A DNA stretch of 64,000 nucleotides from Comamonadaceae bacterium OS-1 (lineage in GTDB: Bacteria; Pseudomonadota; Gammaproteobacteria; Burkholderiales; Burkholderiaceae_C). The translations under genes were made by a program, and so were the position numbers. The notes beneath the pieces were generated by a model. That model did not search any database. It was not told where the DNA came from and saw only the letters and a list, made by a program, of their open reading frames with translations. Within the stretch, counting starts at the first letter, position 1; every line of letters starts with the position of its first letter. The DNA is taken from positions 1,116,001 to 1,180,000 of the forward strand of contig AP026969.1 of the NCBI GenBank assembly GCA_027923965.1. The letters run 5' to 3'. Shown here one piece after another: positions 63,824-64,000 of the stretch.

Positions 63824-64000
63824 AGCTTCTTTTGGGGTAGTGCCAGATGGGCAGAAAAGGGCACGATGCAAGTTCGTGAATGGATTGATTATCCCGTGCT
63901 CTGCAAGCGCTTTGGAGATGGCGTACGCAAAGCCGGTGAAAGGTCTTTGCACCATCCCCGTGCAGCCAGTGCGCCTGCCCTGCTACCATTCTTGGATGTT
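63824..64000. other. Window end, no gene supported
   Basis: 177 bp. A long minus-strand extension of the NTF2-like frame exists but is unlike the family. An ATG at 63996 may begin a gene that continues past the window. No terminator or promoter is evident. Confidence 0.4.

Overview
The window reads as chromosome of a betaproteobacterium (Burkholderiales), most likely a Comamonadaceae member close to Rhodoferax or Polaromonas. The reasons are the GC-rich coding style, the conserved order rpsP-rimM-trmD-rplS, the M48 peptidase-phhB-rsgA-orn neighbourhood, a CobD/CbiB-family gene, Bug/TctC binding proteins, and about fourteen copies of a 60-70 bp palindromic repeat that I associate with this family. 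The genus is an inference.

Layout. (1) 1-14.6 kb is a surface-polysaccharide locus. It makes GDP-fucose-type sugars (fcl, gmd) and then holds a strikingly AT-rich block from about 2.1 to 9.6 kb: Wzx flippase, two glycosyltransferases, two hexapeptide acyltransferases, Wzy polymerase and a secreted beta-helix protein. GC-rich wcaF-like and wcaI-like genes, a third glycosyltransferase and ugd follow. The AT-rich block looks like an exchanged serotype cassette, with both junctions inside genes. (2) 14.6-20.4 kb holds a CrtC/AttH-like protein, a low-molecular-weight tyrosine phosphatase, a PEP-CTERM protein, and a phosphate-uptake pair (DUF47-pit) behind a good Pho box. (3) 20.4-35.2 kb is housekeeping: the ribosomal protein/tRNA methylation operon, NUDIX, CobD-like, hisC, rsgA/phhB/M48, orn, a DEAD-box helicase with a long structured leader, a diguanylate cyclase, tilS, lysC and tRNA-Ser(GCT). 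(4) 35.2-44.7 kb holds a photolyase, a LysR-controlled four-gene catabolic operon (TctC binding protein, haloacetate-dehalogenase-like hydrolase, LeuC- and LeuD-like hydro-lyase), an MFS exporter and a HigBA toxin-antitoxin pair. (5) 44.8-48.8 kb is a tightly overlapping photolyase operon: HiPIP, DUF2256, Fe-S photolyase, an FAD-domain photolyase lacking the usual N-terminal domain, and an SDR lacking the catalytic Tyr. (6) 48.9-53.1 kb is an NMT1/THI5-type ABC transporter whose gene order is interrupted by an AAA_14/DUF4143 ATPase module. That module has three 23-bp-spaced direct repeats at its promoter, a 60-bp inverted repeat at its end, and a dispersed-repeat copy on each side. (7) 53.2-64 kb holds malic enzyme and a purine/urate catabolism cluster: M20 peptidase, uraD-allC fusion, puuE, GntR regulator, uraH, xdhC, puuD.

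The most unusual signal is the dispersed repeat family. Copies sit between genes, form the leader or reach the start codon of wcaI, hisC and the ABC ATPase gene, and are translated in frame inside tilS, the Fe-S photolyase gene and puuD. The second is the repeat-flanked ATPase module with its iteron-like promoter. The third is the HiPIP/photolyase/SDR operon. All functions are read from sequence motifs and family knowledge; no searches were run.
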